DNA from: CAYJIL01 sp964370235
GTDB lineage: Bacteria > Bacteroidota > Bacteroidia > Bacteroidales > Rikenellaceae
Assembly: GCA_964370235.1 (NCBI GenBank)
Contig: CAYJIL010000012.1
Span: 1-34,354 of the forward strand
Direction of reading: 5' to 3'
Length of the DNA stretch: 34,354 bases
The position numbers were made by a program, and so were the translations under genes. Each line of letters opens with the position of its first letter. Positions within the stretch are counted from its first letter, which is position 1. Shown in pieces: positions 32,294 through 34,354 of this stretch. The notes beneath the pieces were generated by a model that ran no database searches, had not been told where the DNA came from, and saw only the letters and a list, made by a program, of their open reading frames with translations.

Positions 32294-33136
32294 ATGTGGA
32301 GAATATTGTTGTTGTTGGTTTTCTTTTTGCCTTCGTGTTTGTCGATGTCTAAAAAGTATAATGATTTGGTTACCGCCAATGGAAAGTACGATTCTAAGAT
32401 TGATTCGGTAAAAAAAGAGTATGACTTGCTGAAAGAACAGCACGATGCACTAGCACTAAGAGTAGTATCTATGTCGCAAGACAGCATCAAGCAGTATGAG
32501 AGCTATAAAAAACTTCAGACCGAATATAACAGAGCACTAGTTAGTGGCTCTTCGGAGATAGCTAGCAACAAACGTTTGTTGTATGAGAACAATATGATAT
32601 TTCAAGAGAGACTACTAGTGCTCGAAGAGATTCAAACCCATGTCAAAAACCGTGAATACCTGCTAAATAATATTCAAGCACGTAGCGAAGAGAGTGTACG
32701 ACAGTACTCCTCAAAGGGTGTAATCGTTGATAAACGAATGGGCTCGGTTGTAATTTTTGTTCCCGATAGCATTCTTTTTGACTCTACCTCATATACTCTT
32801 AGCCCACAAGGCGTAGAGTTTACAAAAACTTTATCACACCTAATTTCGTTTCAGCGTAATGTTAATGTAGTGGTGGGCGGTCATGCAGCGTCCGACCTAT
32901 TAATCGTAGATAGCGAGTTTGGTGATGAGTGGGATTTGAGCTGCTGGCGAGCAACGGCTATCACACAAGAGATATTGGCGCAAAAAGCAATTTCGCCCAA
33001 GAATATCTATGCCGCAGGGCATGGTAGTTGGGGGATAATGGCAGACCCTAGTGGCATAAGATCGGGCAAGACCGAAATTATAATCACCCCCAAAATAGAA
33101 GATATATCGGAACTATTACTCCGATCTGTAAAATAG
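32294..33136 (+). CDS. OmpA-domain lipoprotein with coiled coil
   Basis: The 280-residue product begins with a lipoprotein signal peptide (MWRILLLLVFFLPSC, lipidated Cys15). A coiled-coil segment follows (about 17-130, heptad-like with many Lys, Glu and Leu), and then a C-terminal OmpA/MotB-type peptidoglycan-binding domain (about 150-270). Family signs are ILFDSTSYTLSPQGVE, VVVGGHAASD (usual form GHTD), LSCWRATAITQEIL (usual form LSxxRAxxV) and ISPKNIYAAGHG. It most likely tethers the outer membrane to peptidoglycan, as Pal does. Its TolB/TolR partners are absent. pyrH begins 17 bases downstream on the same strand. Confidence 0.92.
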   Translation: MWRILLLLVFFLPSCLSMSKKYNDLVTANGKYDSKIDSVKKEYDLLKEQHDALALRVVSMSQDSIKQYESYKKLQTEYNRALVSGSSEIASNKRLLYENNMIFQERLLVLEEIQTHVKNREYLLNNIQARSEESVRQYSSKGVIVDKRMGSVVIFVPDSILFDSTSYTLSPQGVEFTKTLSHLISFQRNVNVVVGGHAASDLLIVDSEFGDEWDLSCWRATAITQEILAQKAISPKNIYAAGHGSWGIMADPSGIRSGKTEIIITPKIEDISELLLRSVK

Positions 33137-33153
33137 AAAAATTCAAAATAGAT

Positions 33154-33867
33154 ATGGCAAGTAAATTTGGCAGAGTACTCCTAAAACTAAGCGGCGAGTC
33201 GCTAGCAGGAGGAAACGGTACAGGTATTGATGTTGAGGTAGTAACGTCATACGCTAAACAAATCGACCAAATGGTTAAGATGGGAACACAGGTCGCTATC
33301 GTAATAGGCGGTGGTAACATCTTTCGTGGTTTGAGCGGTGCAGGCAAGGGTTTCGATAGAGTAAAGGGAGATCAAATGGGTATGATGGCAACGGTTATCA
33401 ACTCTTTGGCTCTTTCTAGTGCACTAGAGAGCATAGGTGCACCAAGCGTTGTGATGACCTCTATATCTATGGCTCCTGTTGGTCAAATATACACAAAAAG
33501 TCATGCCATTGAGGCAATGCAACAAGGCAAGGTAGTTATTGTATCGGGAGGTACTGGTAACCCTTTCTTTACTACCGACACAGCGTCGGCTCTGCGTGGT
33601 GTAGAGCTTGAGGCCGATATTCTACTAAAAGGCACTCGTGTAGATGGTATTTACACAGCAGATCCAGAAAAGGATCCTAGTGCAACAAAGTTTGAAACAA
33701 TAACATTTGATGAGGTTTACACACGTGGGCTAAAAGTTATGGATATGACAGCCTTTATCATGTGTAAAGAGAATAATCTTCCAATTTATGTTTTTGATAT
33801 GGATACTCCGGGTAACCTAAAACGTGTTATCGAGGGAGAGCTAATCGGAACATCTGTAACTCTGTAA
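33154..33867 (+). CDS. pyrH: UMP kinase PyrH
   Basis: Phosphorylates UMP to UDP with ATP, a step in pyrimidine nucleotide synthesis upstream of dTMP formation by ThyA. The 237-residue bacterial UMP kinase (amino acid kinase fold) shows GRVLLKLSGESLAGG at the N-terminus, QVAIVIGGGNIFRG, RVKGDQMGMMATVINSLAL, VIVSGGTGNPFFTTDTASAL, ADILLKGTRVDGIYTADPEK and IYVFDMDTPGNLKRVI. Length and motifs are normal. It is 17 bases downstream of the OmpA-domain gene. The usual partner frr (ribosome recycling factor) is not next to it here. Confidence 0.98.
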   Translation: MASKFGRVLLKLSGESLAGGNGTGIDVEVVTSYAKQIDQMVKMGTQVAIVIGGGNIFRGLSGAGKGFDRVKGDQMGMMATVINSLALSSALESIGAPSVVMTSISMAPVGQIYTKSHAIEAMQQGKVVIVSGGTGNPFFTTDTASALRGVELEADILLKGTRVDGIYTADPEKDPSATKFETITFDEVYTRGLKVMDMTAFIMCKENNLPIYVFDMDTPGNLKRVIEGELIGTSVTL

Positions 33868-33907
33868 TTATTGTACCCTAGCAGTGATGCTATGGTAATA
33901 TTTTAAC

Positions 33908-33930
33908 ACTAGGTGTAATAAACACCTAGT
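33908..33930 (+). other. stem-loop downstream of pyrH
   Basis: ACTAGGTGT pairs perfectly with ACACCTAGT around loop AATAA. The following sequence (TATACATTTA) is T/A-rich but has no T-run, so it may be a weak terminator or a leader structure for the next gene. Confidence 0.45.
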
Positions 33931-33965
33931 TATACATTTATATATTTATACCAAACTCTGTACCA

Positions 33966-34354
33966 ATGGAAAACAGATTTAAGAAAGATGGGGATAGCCC
34001 ATTCAACAGTGAAAGAAGTGAGAGATCACCCCGTGAGGCACGATCTGAAGGCGATTCAAGATCGTCAAGAGGCTCGTTTGAGCGCAAATCATTTAATCCT
34101 AACTTCGATTCAGAAGGTAGAGTAAAAGGGGCTGGTGAGCGTAGATCGCCACGTCCAAGAATTAGTAGGTCAGAGGGGTTCAACCGTGACGCATCACAAG
34201 GCGAATCGAGCGGCTTTAACAGAAGTTCAGACCGTAGTGGTGGCTTTGAGCGTCGTGAGGGCGGCTTTAAGCGTCCGGGCGGTTTCGAGCGTCGTGAAGG
34301 TGGCTTCAACCGTGGTGGTGATCGTCCAGAGGGTGGTTTCCAGCGCCGTGAGGG
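33966..34354 (+). CDS. Arg/Gly-rich N-terminus of a probable rRNA pseudouridine synthase (partial)
   Basis: The open frame starts at 33966 and runs off the window; 129 codons are visible, with no stop. The product begins MENRFKKDGDSPF and is a disordered segment of Arg, Gly, Ser and Glu, with RRSPRPRISRS in the middle and then repeated GGFxRR(E/P)G units (from about 34240). Bacteroidota rRNA pseudouridine synthases of the RluB group often carry such basic, RGG-like extensions before the S4 and catalytic domains, and PRPRISR is typical of that lead-in; the catalytic domain is not visible, so the call is inference. Another RNA-binding protein is possible. The basic tail would bind RNA. It is 98 bases downstream of pyrH. 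Confidence 0.5.
   Translation, partial: MENRFKKDGDSPFNSERSERSPREARSEGDSRSSRGSFERKSFNPNFDSEGRVKGAGERRSPRPRISRSEGFNRDASQGESSGFNRSSDRSGGFERREGGFKRPGGFERREGGFNRGGDRPEGGFQRRE

Noticed and set aside
33938..34309. 123-codon minus-strand frame rich in Pro, Lys and Arg
   Set aside because: It is a shadow of the repetitive Arg/Gly-rich plus-strand gene; its repeats mirror the GGFxRR repeats.

Overview
The window reads as a chromosomal housekeeping segment from a member of the Bacteroidota, most likely order Bacteroidales. The evidence is: perfect Bacteroidota-type promoters (TTTG, 19-20 bases, TAnnTTTG); start codons preceded by A/T-rich sequence rather than GGAGG; Bacteroidota-specific families (DUF2027-Smr protein, THUMP-like/PG_1098-type methyltransferase, NhaD, Arg/Gly-rich N-terminus of a probable pseudouridine synthase); and kdsA, which implies a lipopolysaccharide outer membrane. 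The family cannot be fixed from this sequence. Composition is moderate to low GC, with unusually frequent CTAG and CTA leucine codons. TGA is used as a stop (queA), so the code is standard.

Layout. 1-1.1 kb: two small, low-GC unrecognised genes (a lipoprotein and a two-helix membrane protein), closed by a bidirectional terminator. 1.1-3.3 kb (minus): rarA-kdsA. 3.3-8.0 kb (plus): a metallophosphoesterase, then the operon uvrD/pcrA-rsmE-GH3 glycosidase, ending in a perfect 16-bp terminator hairpin. 8.3-10.2 kb (minus): an exported TIM-barrel isomerase-like lipoprotein and the DUF2027-Smr protein. 10.2-22.3 kb (plus): queA-ygiQ, then thyA-folA-AddB-like nuclease-cysE-recR, then pdxJ-cca-THUMP-like methyltransferase. 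22.6-32.2 kb (minus): a coiled-coil membrane protein, nhaD-cysS-dsbD-gcvP and a SlyD-like FKBP. 32.3 kb to the end (plus): an OmpA-domain lipoprotein, pyrH and the start of a probable rRNA pseudouridine synthase.

Themes are nucleotide and folate metabolism (thyA, folA, pyrH, gcvP), DNA repair and recombination (rarA, uvrD, AddB-like, recR), tRNA/rRNA maturation (queA, cca, rsmE, probable rluB), sulfur and redox metabolism (cysE, cysS, dsbD) and the cell envelope (kdsA, GH3, OmpA-like). No tRNA, rRNA, CRISPR, insertion sequence or prophage was seen.

Two 100-N gaps are each flanked by an exact 55-base direct repeat. They look like scaffolding artefacts: the neighbouring contigs overlap by 55 bases, so nothing is probably missing there. 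The most interesting biology is transcriptional: two divergent gene pairs (rarA/phosphoesterase and Smr/queA) have -7 boxes back to back, 1-3 bases apart, so polymerase binding should be mutually exclusive, and rarA should have almost no leader. I found no convincing new multi-gene system; the least understood genes are the two at the left edge and the coiled-coil protein at 31.2-32.2 kb.
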